Shown here in pieces: positions 45,186-57,436 of a DNA stretch of 64,000 bases; position 1 is the stretch's first letter, and every line of letters begins with the position of its first letter. The notes under the pieces were generated by a model, which made no database searches, was not told where the DNA came from, and was given only the letters and a program-made list of their open reading frames with translations. Origin of the DNA: Quercus robur (lineage: Eukaryota > Streptophyta > Magnoliopsida > Fagales > Fagaceae); contig NC_065538.1 in NCBI RefSeq assembly GCF_932294415.1, forward strand, positions 51,310,343-51,374,342. The letters are read 5' to 3'. Position numbers and translations under genes: made by a program.

Positions 45186-45509
45186 ACATAATTTGCTCAA
45201 AACAAGATTATTATATCAAACTATTGTGCGTGTAATGAACAGGATGTAGAAGTGCAGAAGCTAAGAGAGGGATTTCTAGTAAAGGTGAACTGTGAGAAAG
45301 GAGAAGACAGGCTAGTTAGAATCTTGGAGGCCTTTGATGAGAGGGGTCTTAATGTACAGCAAGCTAGAGTTTCAAGCAACAAACGTTTTGAAATGGAAGC
45401 CATTGTTGTGGCACAAGACCAGGCTCTGGATGTAAAAGAAGTAACTGAAGCTCTCTTAGGAGCATTGAAAAGAAAGTTGGAGATGCGACACGACACTCAA
45501 GAAGCTTGA
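44741..45509 (+). CDS. bHLH-like protein with ACT-like domain
   Basis: Three exons: 44741-44821, 44988-45125 and 45243-45509, joined by GT-AG introns (donors GTAATG and GTGCCT). Together they encode 161 residues. Exon 1 gives MASMLQKRIAMRRKIHILRA, a short basic start. Exon 2 gives VKRSFINTATLLYIYKLILK then LEAIKREYLNL, an amphipathic helix like helix 2 of bHLH factors running into a leucine/lysine-rich stretch. Exon 3 holds an ACT-like fold (FLVKVNCEKGEDRLVRILEA, then FDERGLNVQQARVS and MEAIVVAQD), as in plant bHLH proteins where it serves dimerisation. The canonical basic-region H-E-R motif is missing, so it may not bind E-boxes itself and may act as a dimer partner; that is inference. Intron 2 carries a (CT)n tract at 45138-45182. 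A possible poly(A) signal (AATAAA) is at 45669. Confidence 0.88.
45138..45182 (+). repeat. (CT)n microsatellite in intron 2
   Basis: About 22 CT repeats between donor GTGCCT (45126) and acceptor at 45242. Being pyrimidine-rich and upstream of the acceptor, its length could affect splicing. Confidence 0.95.
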
Positions 45510-48500
45510 AAGATCCTGTAGCTAATGAGTCAAAAGTAATCTAATAGTTGAACATGGTATTTTATCTAACAAGTTCCCAGCTCTAACTTTCTGTTTTGTG
45601 ATGTTCTTCGGAGACATTGTCACATTCGTTTTAGATGTAGCAGAAATGGGTTTGGAATCGTTACAAGTAAATAAAATGAATTGTTTGTACGTGAGAATGT
45701 TGCCTAGATAACTCGTATCTTTTATATCCGGAAAAGTCTGCCGAACACAAAAAGCTTTACCGATTTTTACATACCCTCTTTGTGTTTTTGTGTTGTGGTA
45801 AATCCAGTTGAGTGCTATCTTGAATACAATGGAAAAACTTGTTGAACATCAGTGTTTACGGACACATAGGGTGTGCAACAAACACTACCCTAGCCTAAAT
45901 ACAACGTGAAAATATCAGTAAAAAATTTGATGTCTCTAACAAAGTGGTTTAAGTTTTCACAAACTTCCTTATAGGAAAATTTTATTTCCACTAGTTAAAT
46001 TTACAACACTACAATTTAATTACCAAAAAATACAGTTGATTTTGATTTAACATTAACAATATAATATTTGAATATGATATTATAGGCATGCCCTTTTTTC
46101 TTTTCTTTTTTTGGCTGAGTACTAATCATGCCGATCAGAGAATAAGCAAAAGGATAAACACATAAGTTAATCAATTTATATATATATACACACACACTTA
46201 AAAGCGTACCCAAAAAAAAAAAATTATACATAATAACTCTATCAAATTTAATTATATTGATTTGAAGAGTTTCAAGCTATAATCATATTATACCAAATGT
46301 GCCGGACCTCTCATGGATGGCCTCCTCCCCATTGATATTGTGACATTGGACTGACTCTTCAAAATCACTTACATCGATCGCCATAATAAAGATAAAGAAG
46401 AGGGCCATTACGTTAATAATATTGCCCCATGAAATCCAACAAATTGACGGACTTTCTGTAGTCAGTCCATAATACCCGTTTCCCGCTTTCAAAAACCAAA
46501 AAATAAAACAAAAAAATAAACAAAAATGTAAAGAGTTTCTCAACATGCCATATTTGTGGATGTCATATTCTTTGATTGAACCTTTTTGTGCACCACCATA
46601 GGTTAATTGAAAAATAACTGATGTTATTATATTTGGGTTTGTTTCTGGGAGTCAAGCTCGAAACTCAATATGGGTCCAAAGAAAATTAATGACTTTTAAG
46701 GAATTTTTAGAAATTTAAAAAATAAAGCAAAGACTAAAATCTAAGATAGAAAGTATGAATAATAAAGTAAGAGCAAAATAATATAGACCTACATTGAAAT
46801 GAAAACAGAATAATATATGCCCAACGGTAAGTTAAAACAGTATAATGCATGTTCAGCGATGAGATAAAATGGAATAATTATGTCCACTAGTGTAATAAAA
46901 GTGAAAAAAAAAAAAAAAAAGTTGCAGCGCAGTTAGCATAATTTTCTAGAAGATTAATAAAGTGATGAAGTATTAATGAAGCAATACACGTAGCAATAAA
47001 ATACTACATAAAGAAACTTGCATCCAACAGTAAAATAATAGTAAATTAGTCGGCATTCATCGGTTAAGCATTTAAGGTAGAAGAATAATGACTCATCATG
47101 AATTCAAAGGTAGAACAGTTCCAAGTCTAGCATAAGATATCAATAAAATAATACAAATCCATCAATAACGAAAGCTATGGATAAAGCAGTAGAGAATCAA
47201 TAAAGTAAAATAGTTTCTTCCAAGATGATTTTAAATTAATGGAAAAGCTTATATTTAGTATCCAGTTGCATTAGACACGTTACGATGTAGGCACATATTC
47301 AATTTAATTTAGACACATGTCCATATCCTAATGTGTCTAGTGAAACTGGAGTTACTGGACATTGCACATAAGCCGTATCAGTAATTTAAAGAACTAGTTG
47401 AGTGTGATTGGAAGGAGAAAGTGTGACCACTTGTGCAAGAGGATTAATTGACCAATTCTCGTTTGATGATCATTAGCTTGGAAAGAAATAGATTTCCTTA
47501 CTAAGATCTATTTTTCTTCCTTGAAAAGGGTTTTTGATGAAGTGGAGTGTTTAAATTATTTCTTTGTGATGTGTTTAGGCTATAGGCAGCATAGAGTGGC
47601 ATCTATTTTTCTAAGTATAGTTGGTGATGATGATAAGAGTTGGTTCTTAGTGCTTAATTTGTTCTATTGCTTCTCGTGATCAACTTAATTAAATAGAACT
47701 AATTTTTTTTTGAAAGTGAAAGCAAGAAAGTAGGAAGGAAAGTCTAGAGTTTATGAGGGGTCTTTCTTCTCCTTGGGTAGTGGGTTTTGATATAGCCGAC
47801 TTGGTCTATGCAAAAAAAGGCATGTGAGAAAGTTTAAACCATTTAGTCTAAGTTCCCAAAATGTGTATTTTATGCCAATTGAAAAAGCAAATGTGTATAC
47901 TCTCAATTTTGAATCAAATGTTGATTAAACTAGAAAGAAAGATTGAAGATCTATATTTCTAAGATCTAGCTGAGTGATTGAGGTATATCGGCTAATGAAA
48001 CCCTATTGTGCACTAATTGTTTCAAAGCCCAGAAAGCTGCTAGCTAGTTGCATGCCAAGTCTCATGCACAATCAATTTTTAGGACTACTAGAGCTTCTTT
48101 TCCCCCTAAAGCACAAATTCTCAAGTTTTTCCCATAGAAACTCATGGGCTAGGACCATGAATCAAAGAGTGGAGTGAGGAATTTTGTTTATTTGTTATGG
48201 GTTTCTTCAAAAATCTACTACCAAGGAGATGCTATTGTCTTTGATTGAAATTAAATTGCTCTTCCTTTACTACAATCTTAATTACTTTCTCTTTCAGACA
48301 TATGTCATGGGTGATGAGAAGTCTTCTTCTTCCTTGAGTTTCAGTCATGATTTTCTGAGCTTTGGCCAAATATCAAAAGTTTTGGTCTTCGTTTGCTAAA
48401 AAAGTAAAGAGACATTGATGTGGCAAAGGGGAAAGTCGCACGTAGCTAGTTAGGTAATTAAATACGAGATTATGACAATGTTGGTCATTAGGTGTTCACT

Positions 48501-48716
48501 ACACGTATATTTGGTGTCAATAACATTACATCAATGGCTGACTTAGTGAGTTAGCCGTGGAGTTGGAGTGAAAATGAGAGTTAGACATGCAGGAACACGA
48601 TGGTTTACGTTAAAAAAAACCCCATAAAAAAAAAGGTGAAAAAACCACAATTGAAGCAAAGAAATCCTCTACTCCCAGATATTCTATATTTACTATTTAA
48701 TTACAATCTTTTGGAA
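45510..48716. other. Long AT-rich stretch without supported genes
   Basis: Short frames at 46283-46546, 47974-48177 and 48184-48399 are unrecognised and have no coding neighbours. Poly(A) tract at 46903-46920. No element with clear ends was found. Confidence 0.4.
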
Positions 48717-48721
48717 ACTAA

Positions 48722-48974
48722 GGGTCCGTTTGGATAGAACTTATTTTGCTGAAACTGAAAACACTGTAGCAAAATAATTTTTAAATGTGTGAATAGTACC
48801 GTAAAACTTATTTTTAATGAAAAAATTGTTGAAAAGTGAAATTTGTAGGTCCCAATACTATTCACAGAACTCACAAGACTGATAAAAGAACCGAGAAGTC
48901 AACACTACGACTACTAATCATGAACAGTATCATAAACAGTAACAGTTGTCCCCCCTAAACGCGTCCAAACACAT
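48722..48974. mobile_element. Harbinger-like or hAT-like MITE
   Basis: Left end GGGTCCGTTTGGATAGAACT and right end ACGCGTCCAAACACAT are inverted. ACTAA flanks both sides (48717-48721 and 48975-48979), which includes the 3-bp TAA expected of PIF/Harbinger MITEs. The interior text AACACTGTAGCAAAATAATT and GTTGAAAAGTGAAATTTGTA is one I recall as abundant in oak-type genomes. The superfamily stays open. Confidence 0.8.
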
Positions 48975-49315
48975 ACTAAATGCTCACTTGCTTTGCTTCT
49001 CTCTCACTACCCACTTCCGGGCCCCTTTCTAGTGTCTTACCTCCGTACCCTTGGTAAAGGCTAGTCCTTTTATAGGCCAAGGGAGGTGCTGGTCCTAGCA
49101 CGGGTGCTAAATGCCTATTGGTTGCTTCTATTTATATTACAAAAATTAGGTACAACATTCTGTATGTGTGTGTAGAAGAAGGGAGGATTATTTTTTCTCA
49201 CCAAAATGGTGAATTATAACTAACCAGTACTTTTCAAAACACCAACAACAAGTTCCCTATTCTATACTCTATACATCAAAATATTAATTATTTTTATGGA
49301 CAAAACTTAGCTACA

Positions 49316-49462
49316 ATATTTTAGGTGCTATTCCTTAGGTTCTTCACTTAAAATTGAGTCATATGGCTACATAACAAAAAAATACACTTTCATCCCATGA
49401 GGAAAAAATCACATGACAAAATCTTAAAAGGAGAATCTAAGAAACAACACTTAAGTACTATA
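49316..49462. mobile_element. Probable MITE
   Basis: AATATTTTAGGTGCTATTCC with TTAGGTTC at the left pairs with GAATCTAAGAAACAACACTT near the right end. Target duplication not clear. Confidence 0.55.
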
Positions 49463-49686
49463 TTTAAGTCTTGCCCTATTTTCATTATTTCTCTCACTTT
49501 TCGAAACAACAATTTCTCTTTATTCCAATTACCACTTACTAAGACACAAATAAATAAAAATTTGGGGGAATGAACATTGCTTCCCCAAATATAGGGAAGC
49601 ACTATAATATTAATTGTCTTATTTTAAGGTATGGGATGGGAGCCCAATGTGGGGCTTTATTGGCATTTCCTCCCTAAATTAGGGAG

Positions 49687-50385
49687 CAGGGCCAGCCCAA
49701 GATAGTTTGAGGGGCCCAAGATAGTTTGAGGCCTAAGGTAAAAAATTTAAAGGGGCATTTTTACATCTAAAATATCACTTAAATAATATTTAGTTCATTT
49801 TTTATTATAATTTTTAATTTCAAATCTATTATAAATTCTTACTTATTAATATGACTAATTCACCCAAAGTGAGTTAATAATACTTACTATATAGGTTTTA
49901 CAAATTGGCATATCACCAATAAAATAAAATAAGTTTTCGAACATTCATTTATTATATTGTTTAAGTGTCACAAATCATATTCCTGTCACACCAATTTATA
50001 AGTTTTTTTTTCTTAAAATTTGTATTAGCTTTAGCATGCTTCATTCACTTAATGGTGATTGGGTTGTATTTCTAGTCATTCTTTTCTTTTTTTTAGAAAA
50101 TGTTAAACTTATTACAAATTTTTCTATAAAAAACTTAAAAACTAATGTGGCAATGAGGTGACACTTCAACAAAAGAATAAATTAATATTGAATTACTTCT
50201 TATGATTGGTGACATATCAATTTATAGAACTTATGTTATAAAACTTGTAATATAGTAACATAACTCTAATATTTTTCGTCTAACTCACATTTTTTCTTTA
50301 ATTATAAAATAAATAAATAAAAACCCTTACCGCCTTATTTGGGGGCCTTAGGCCATGGACTAAATGGCCTAGGCCCCTGGCTCTC
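49687..50385 (-). mobile_element. Non-autonomous hAT-like element, family A
   Basis: Left end CAGGGCCAGCCCAAG, right end GGCCTAGGCCCCTGGCTCTC. Flanks TTAGGGAG (49679-49686) and TTAGAGAG (50386-50393) are an 8-bp target duplication with one mismatch. Reverse complement of the 18634-19310 family: the GGCCTTAGGCCATGG part is at the right here and at the left there. 699 bp, non-coding. Confidence 0.87.
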
Positions 50386-50393
50386 TTAGAGAG

Positions 50394-50862
50394 TCCAATG
50401 TGATTTCTCTTCACCAAGCAAACTATACCCACTATCAAAAGTACTCCACACTCCCTCTAAACGGTCACTTTTAGGACTCGTTTTAAGGTCTTTGTTTAGT
50501 TTGTAACCTATTTTGCCAGGTGTATCAAAGGAACTACATTGGGGCACCTCATCCACTAGGCTTTATCTTCTTAATTAGCCCATTTCCCACGTCCATTGGG
50601 CTCATGGGCCAAGAATGTTAAATAAATGCTTGGATTTTACTATGTTTTTTTTGTGTCTATTTTGCATGTTTGCTGAGAAATAAATTGAATGGGCATTTAT
50701 CACTAATTATTCCACTACGGAATTCCCGTCCAAATTAGTCTCATTAGTCTTGTTAAATTCATGTATTTGATTTGTTTATATATATCTGTATTTAAATTCT
50801 AGCACATGTCACTTTTAAATTTCTTATACATTATATTCCAGTGGTGTCGAGCATGCTTTAAT
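50394..50862. other. Spacer, nothing recognised
   Basis: No feature supported. Confidence 0.4.
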
Positions 50863-51075
50863 CTCATAGTTTTAATTCGGTTCCCAAAAATAAATGATTT
50901 CAACCTAATGGATCTCATATCTACTCATCAGTACTTATTATGCCTAATATACAAAAAAAGAATGAGAAAAAACAAAGATTTAGTCATATAGTTTTAATTT
51001 GGTTCCCAAAAATAAAATTTTAAAATAACCATTAAACTCATTAACTAATGGATCTCTTATCTACTCTTCTATTTT
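50863..51075. repeat. Degenerate tandem duplication of about 120 bp
   Basis: TTTTAATTCGGTTCCCAAAA and TAATGGATCTCATATCTACT recur at 50983-51068 with small changes. Confidence 0.75.
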
Positions 51076-52226
51076 GTCTAGTTATTTTAGTAAGAATTAC
51101 ATTAGACATCGATATTATCTGACCGTCCACCACTAGTTTAACGCAGAGATGTCATATGTGATCATGATGTGACCCACCCAATGACGAAATGCTAGATTGT
51201 CTTTCTTTTCTTTCTTCTTTTATATATATAAATATATATTTATATATATTTTTGGAGTAAAATTTGAGGAGTTTTCTATGAGGAACAGAAACAGTACCAT
51301 GTCAAGTTTTCATCGGCGTCATCATCATTCATTGTAAATCATTGGTTTTTTTCTTAAACTTCAAAAGAACCCCATATGTCACTTTCAACAAGCGGTGGAA
51401 ATTAGATAAATTCCATTTTTATTAGTTCTTTTTAACCAAACAATCACTGCCCAAAATCTGCTCCATATTCGTCCGACCCCTATCATTTACTAGCAAGTCG
51501 TTTATTATTTTAGCAGATAGATCCCAAAACATAATTACAAAAACATAATTATAATAAACCTATCATTACGTTTAATTAACTCTTTTTTTATTATTAATAT
51601 TATTATAAGTGCCTTCATGGACATCCGGAGATGAACTGAATGGATTTGAAGGATGGTGCGTCTAGAAATCAAATGTTCATTAGCTATTAAGAAATTGTAA
51701 ATTTAGTAATTTAATCTAACATGTCTCATGAGTAGAGAATGAAATAATCTGGCCAAAAGAGTAAGACATTACTTCTTTGTATAAATAGCAGGAGAAATTG
51801 AGAAGATGACTGATATAAAACACCAGAATATATGTCATTTTGTCTTAATAGAAAGATTTATGTGAAAAAGGTTTTCCATATTTTCTTGTATTTTTAAGTA
51901 TATAAAAAAATTATTCAAGTGAAAACTATCTCTTAATTTTCTATATTTAACATAGCAATAAAGAGTTTTTTCCACTAAATTTTTCTAAAACAACTCTATC
52001 TCATGCGAAACTAAATTAGAAAAATGACTCTATTTTTCGCAAAACTAAATAAAAAAAATCAAAAAAAAAATAGTATTTTAACTTATTTTAAAGTCACTAC
52101 TAAATATATAAAAAAATGAGATAGTTTTTTTATAAAATAGTTTTTGAAATTCAATTCATTTTTTAAAAAATGTTAATACAGAAACAAACAAAGCGTAAAC
52201 TACCAATTCGACCCCTTCCCACATCA

Positions 52227-52274
52227 TAAATATTTGGTATTTTTTTTTTTTTTTTGAAAGCTAAATATTTGGTA
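52227..52274. mobile_element. Poly(T) insertion with 13-bp target duplication
   Basis: TAAATATTTGGTA at 52227-52239 and 52262-52274 flanks 22 bases, T16 then GAAAGC. Confidence 0.72.
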
Positions 52275-53300
52275 ATTTGGTAGTAACTAGTGAGTTTTTC
52301 TATTTCTGGAACATAGGTTAAAAGCTCAAAATTTCAACGAAAAAGTTGGAACGCTGGTTCCAGTTCGGCCCCTCTAACCATTAATGTGATTGAGATTGTT
52401 TTTCACTGTTCCAAATTAAAATTGGGATCAAGGATGTCCAAAAAATCAAAGATAATGAGAAGGGGGGACAAAATCCAAACCAATGGGACTAAGTTTTTGA
52501 GTATTGACAGCTACCTTCGTATTGCTCAACTTCTGACCCATTCCATTTTAAATAATAATAATAATAATAACAACAACAACAATAATAATATTTATTTTTT
52601 AAAAATAAAAAAGAAAAAGAAAAACCTTCGAACCCCATATAACACGGATCGGGACAACATGTGAATTACATTCCATTGGTTAATGGTGAGCGTTGGGATC
52701 ATAAAGCTCTTAAATGTTTGATGCATACTAACGTACCATTAGATAGTGTTTGATTTTGATACTTCAATTTTTTTTTTAGGATAACTATATTAAGATTTAA
52801 AGTTATTGTGCTTGCTCTATAATATTGTTTATTGTAGTATGTACTAAGATAACAATGGATTTCTTTTTTTTGAAGGCTATATTTGAACCCAAGTTCCTTA
52901 CTTGATGAGATTTCACACCAATTGAATCAACCGAAATTCATTCATAATTTATGAAGTATATTTATTAGGATTACTCTACTTCATAATTTTTTGCGATCTT
53001 ACTCTACTTCATAATTTTTTATTGAAATATTGTAAAATTTTCACCGTTGGAACTTTTTTTTATTATTATTCCTAATATGCACACCAAATTTTATTTTAAC
53101 CAAATATTCTTTATTATTTGATCTACAAACTCATGTTATAATTTTAAAGCTCAAAACAAATGAAAAATAAATCTTTTATGATAAGATGGTTATTCTCTTA
53201 TTATATGTTGAAATTTTACAGGGTATAGAAAGATAATGTAATATAACGTTATGCATTTTAAAAGAAGAAAAATTAAAATTAAGTATTAAGTATGTCATAT

Positions 53301-53307
53301 TGCAAAA

Positions 53308-53358
<51 letters not shown>

Positions 53359-53384
53359 TTTTTTGAGAATGTGCAAAAGTATAT
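53301..53384. mobile_element. Poly(T)/TA insertion with 13-bp duplication
   Basis: TGCAAAAGTATAT at 53301-53313 and 53372-53384 flanks a (TA)n tract, T24 and GAGAATG. The (TA)n part may be slippage of the target itself. Confidence 0.65.
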
Positions 53385-54273
53385 GTTGGGAGTTCCAAGA
53401 GATATTAAAATGTATTCAGAAGAAATATTTATATATTAAATGTGAAAGGGGAAACCATCAAGAAGTTTCTGTTCCTTGAAAACGTAGTTGTGACTTTGTG
53501 AGAGTCTGAGAGAATTGACGAAACAAACACTAAAAAGAACAAAAATAAAAGATGTAAACAAAGAAGGATAGCGCACCAAAGATGCCGCGGGGTAAGGAAG
53601 TCAGAGATGGAAACAATAAAATAATTTAACATTAGAAGTTATTCAAAAATACTCAGAATAAAATATTTTCCTTGTAGGAAAAAAAATAATTATGGTGACA
53701 TTGCTTCACGCATTCGCCAAACTCTAGAGGCTTATTTTGTTGATAATTTTTAGGGTGAGCAAATTGCCCAATTGGCTCTTTCCATCCTTCTCCTACTAGA
53801 GAAGGACACAAAGCAATAACTGACCTAGTCAATGTTTCAAGTATTTCACTATCAATGGTTAGTATCACTCCAATTATTAAATTATGAAGTGTGGAACGGA
53901 TTGAGATCAGGTGCAGGTACCAATAGCTCTGAATGGTTGAGATAGAGACTTGAAAAAAACAATTCTTAATCTCAATTATTGAGTAAATAATATAATTAAA
54001 TGTTAAAAAGTGAAAGTTGTAAAAAATAAATATTCGTTGAATAAGGATGAGGGTAATTGCACTGGTGCAATACCTTAGGCAATTACACCTGATCCAAATC
54101 CTTGTGGAACCACATGCTGATTCTTAATAATTTAATATCAACCCCTAGGGTTTACCTAATCATTTAGTTTCTTAGATACTAATGTTATCATAAATATACT
54201 AAGTCTAAATTATTGTTAGGGCAAATTTTTATTTTTAGTGATTACTTTCCTATCAATAAGGATAAGCAAAAAA

Positions 54274-54561
54274 GTGAAAGTTATAGGGAAAAAACTTAAA
54301 TAGGCCATCCCTTATATTAGAACCCAGAACATTGCTCTAAGACTATGTAAAAATTGCCCTATATAAAGGCCTAGATTTCCTTAGACGGCATAGTGGACTA
54401 ATTTTTAGGTGAACTTAGTGAAAGTTATATAAAGGGAAAAAATTTAGATAGGTCGTCCCTTATATAAGAGCTTAGAGCATTGCCCCAAAACCATGTAAAA
54501 ATTGCCCTATATAAAGGCATAGATTTTCTTAGGCGGCATAGTGGTCCAATATCAAGGTGAA
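54274..54561. repeat. Tandem duplication of 144 bp
   Basis: GTGAAAGTTATA at 54274 and 54418, each followed by GTAAAAATTGCCCTATATAA and GGCATAGTGG. About 10% of positions differ by eye. Confidence 0.9.
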
Positions 54562-56299
54562 CTTAGCCACTTTTAAGGTTACCTTTATCTATTTTTCATC
54601 CATTTATATATGCATCCCTCTCCTTCTTTAATTAATCAGTGAAACAAAAAGAGTACCATATATCACCACCTAGTACAAACTTCATGTGCTAGTGTGACAT
54701 ATTGTTGGAAAAGTAACCGGCAGAGTAATAATATTGAACTGAAAAGAAAAATGGCTAAAGTTGGTCATAGGTTTTAGGCAGTTTCGTGAGCGATATATAC
54801 AATACAGCACTTTTGACCCGTAAAAACATATGAAGAATAGTAACTCTTGGTGATTAAGTCACATAGTTGATAATTTAAATAACACTAAACACTATTTGAC
54901 TTTTCTTAATAATTAAGAATATGAATTTTAAAGATAAGATGAGTTGGGATGGCAATTGGCAAGTTCCATTGAATTATGGAAAGGAATAAGGCTGGAGTTG
55001 ATGATATCATCAACTATAGAAAATTGCCATAAAACAAATAATTTAGTAGATTAATAACATTGTGATGTACCTTAATTGAAAGGACCATGTGATTGTGAGC
55101 GAGATTAAAGTGGACTCAGCCCTTCATTGAAGTGAAGGGATAACATTTTAGTTTGGTTTGGCCTCAGGGGAACATATTGTTTTCCAACGCTCTTAATTGT
55201 AGCTTAATGGTTTGATTGGATGGAGTAAGAGAGAGAGAGCAAAAGGTTAGTTTTGCATAGAATTTCAAACAATTAAGACAAGTGAGATTTGAATCCAAAT
55301 TAATACCAATGATCCACAAAACTCTTAAGAAAAAAGCATTTTGAGACTTAATTTTAGTTGAATTAAATGAATATAGGACATGACTTAACTCCAGTATTTC
55401 AATATACTAGAGCCGACACGATATGAACACGTATTTAATTTTTGCCACATGTCTACATCGAGGTCCAACTCAATAATTCTCCAAACTAAACTTCATTATT
55501 ATCCAATCATTTAAAGATAAAATGGCCCAAACTTCATAGAAATCCAAGATTCTCTTAATCAAACGATTCCTAAGGATTAAAGCCCCACTTAATCAAGTAG
55601 GATACATTAAAGCAATATTGTATTTTCTTGACTTTCTCTTGCTCTATATTAGGCCAATTGGATTTTGGGTCTATTTGGGACTACACAATATATTAAACAA
55701 CTTTTCTCATCTTTTGAATCCTTCTCCCCTTCCAACAACTTCTCTTATATCCAAAAGAAAGTGAGAGGAAAAAGCCCTCTTTATTTAAAATAAAAGAAAA
55801 CCAAATAAATATACTTTTCTCCTAATAATTGTATGGGACAAATAAAATATACACATTCACACATATTATTTGTGCTTGCCTAAAGGAGTGCCCAAAGAAA
55901 AAAAAAATCTGGGAGCATCAAAAATTCAAAATCAATGGGCTTCTAGGATAATAGAAAAATCAATAGTGTAGGACGTTGCTTTCAAATTGCAAATAGAAAT
56001 ATAAGTTTTGGGGGATTATATATGTCACATTTGTTTGCATGTTCTATATTAAACTAATAGGTTAATACCAAAGCCAACCATGACGGTTCATTTTTAAAGG
56101 ACCACCCCTTCTCTCTTCACCCTCCCCAGTTTTCTTTTCTTCCCATCTCTCTCTCTCTCTCTCTCTCCCCGGCAGCCACTTTCTATGTCTTAAATTAAAA
56201 CAACATCCTCAGCTTCAACGGTAAAATAACAAAAACCATATAGATAGATATAGATATAGTTTTTTTATCTAGCAAGCAAAACGTCTCAAGGTTTTAGCC
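54562..56299. other. Upstream region of the WRKY gene
   Basis: AT-rich, no other gene seen. The last 250 bp hold a (CT)n tract at about 56147-56167 and pyrimidine-rich text typical of a 5' leader. No TATA box can be chosen with confidence. Confidence 0.45.
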
Positions 56300-57436
56300 A
56301 TGGAGGGTAGGTTCATCAACAACCCATTTATGAGTAGTGAGCAAGATGAGAATGACAGCATCCCAGAAAACGCTGCTGAATCCCCTCCTTCTACTTACTT
56401 TAACGACATGATGAAGATCACTACTTCCTCTTCTTCTTCTTCTTCGTCCCCAAGAAAAAGGTCAGTCTCTCTTATTCATTGTTAATTGTTGCTTTCTATA
56501 AACCTTCAATTCTCGTTCACTACTACAAATATATGTGTTCAAAGTTGAGCTTATCCAACCAAATAGGCATATACTAGAGCATATACTAAAGTTTCTTAGG
56601 TAGAAATGGATTTTGTATTCTTAAGCCTAATTAAGAACAACGTAATGGGATTTGTCACAGTAAGCGGGCAATTCAGAAAAGAGTGGTGTCAGTGCCAATC
56701 AAAGACGTTGAAGGGTCCCGCCAGAAAAGTGAGAGCAATACTCCACCGTCTGATTCTTGGGCTTGGAGGAAGTACGGTCAGAAACCCATCAAAGGTTCCC
56801 CATATCCTAGGTAACTAAACACATTCCCCTTCAATTACACCAATGTTTCACGATTTTCAAGGTGGGACCGTGAAATTAGAGATTAATCAAACAGTGTATG
56901 ATTTTGATATATGAGCGTTTTGATTTTGCAGGGGTTACTATAGGTGCAGTAGTTCAAAGGGCTGCCCAGCTAGAAAACAAGTAGAGAGGAGTCGGATGGA
57001 GCCCACTATGCTACAAGTCACATACTCTTCCGAACACAACCACCCTTGGCCAGCTTCTAGAAACCATCATAACAATCATAGCAATAGCAATAGCAACAAC
57101 CACCCAACGGTAGTCAAGACCGAAAAGCGCGAAACTGTGACGAGTCAGCCCGACCCGGAACCCGTACACGGAGAAAGATTCGCGGATCTAGGCAACGACG
57201 ACGCGTCGTCGTTAATCACGACGAGCGACGAGTTCAGGTGGTTCAGCGACATGGAAACGACGTCGTCTACAATACTCGAGAGCCCGATTTTCGCGGAGAG
57301 GAGCGCGGGAGATTCTGACGTGGCGATGTTTTTCCCGATGGGAGAGGAGGATGAGTCGCTATACGCTGACCTCGGCGAGTTGCCGGAGTGCTCCGTTGTT
57401 TTCCGCGGCATGGGACCTAGAGTCGAGATTTTTTGA
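56300..57436 (+). CDS. WRKY65: Group IIe WRKY factor, WRKY65 orthologue
   Basis: Three exons: 56300-56460, 56661-56810 and 56932-57436, joined by GT-AG introns (donors GTCAGT and GTAACT), total 271 residues. Exon 1 begins [13 protein letters not shown] and ends in a Ser run. Exon 2 gives [18 protein letters not shown] and the heptad WRKYGQK. The intron within the WRKY domain follows SPYPR, the usual place. Exon 3 begins [15 protein letters not shown] and completes the C-x5-C-x23-H-x-H zinc site, defining group II. The acidic C-terminus has [24 protein letters not shown] and the end GPRVEIF, which matches Arabidopsis WRKY65 as I remember it. The protein should be nuclear and bind W-boxes (TTGAC). 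Start chosen because it is the first ATG, with CC-ATGG-type context, and matches family length. A possible poly(A) signal AATAAA is at 57592. The tail region is GC-rich compared with its flanks. Confidence 0.95.

Larger units (their letters stand above)
51076..54272. other. AT-rich stretch with simple repeats
   Basis: Includes (TAA)n/(CAA)n at 52552-52590 and two poly(T) insertions listed separately. TTGAACCCAAGTTCCTTACT at about 52882-52901 resembles the reverse of a SINE box B. No gene supported. Confidence 0.4.

Noticed and set aside
57145..57411. Minus-strand frame opposite WRKY exon 3
   Set aside because: Shadow frame of a GC-rich coding exon.
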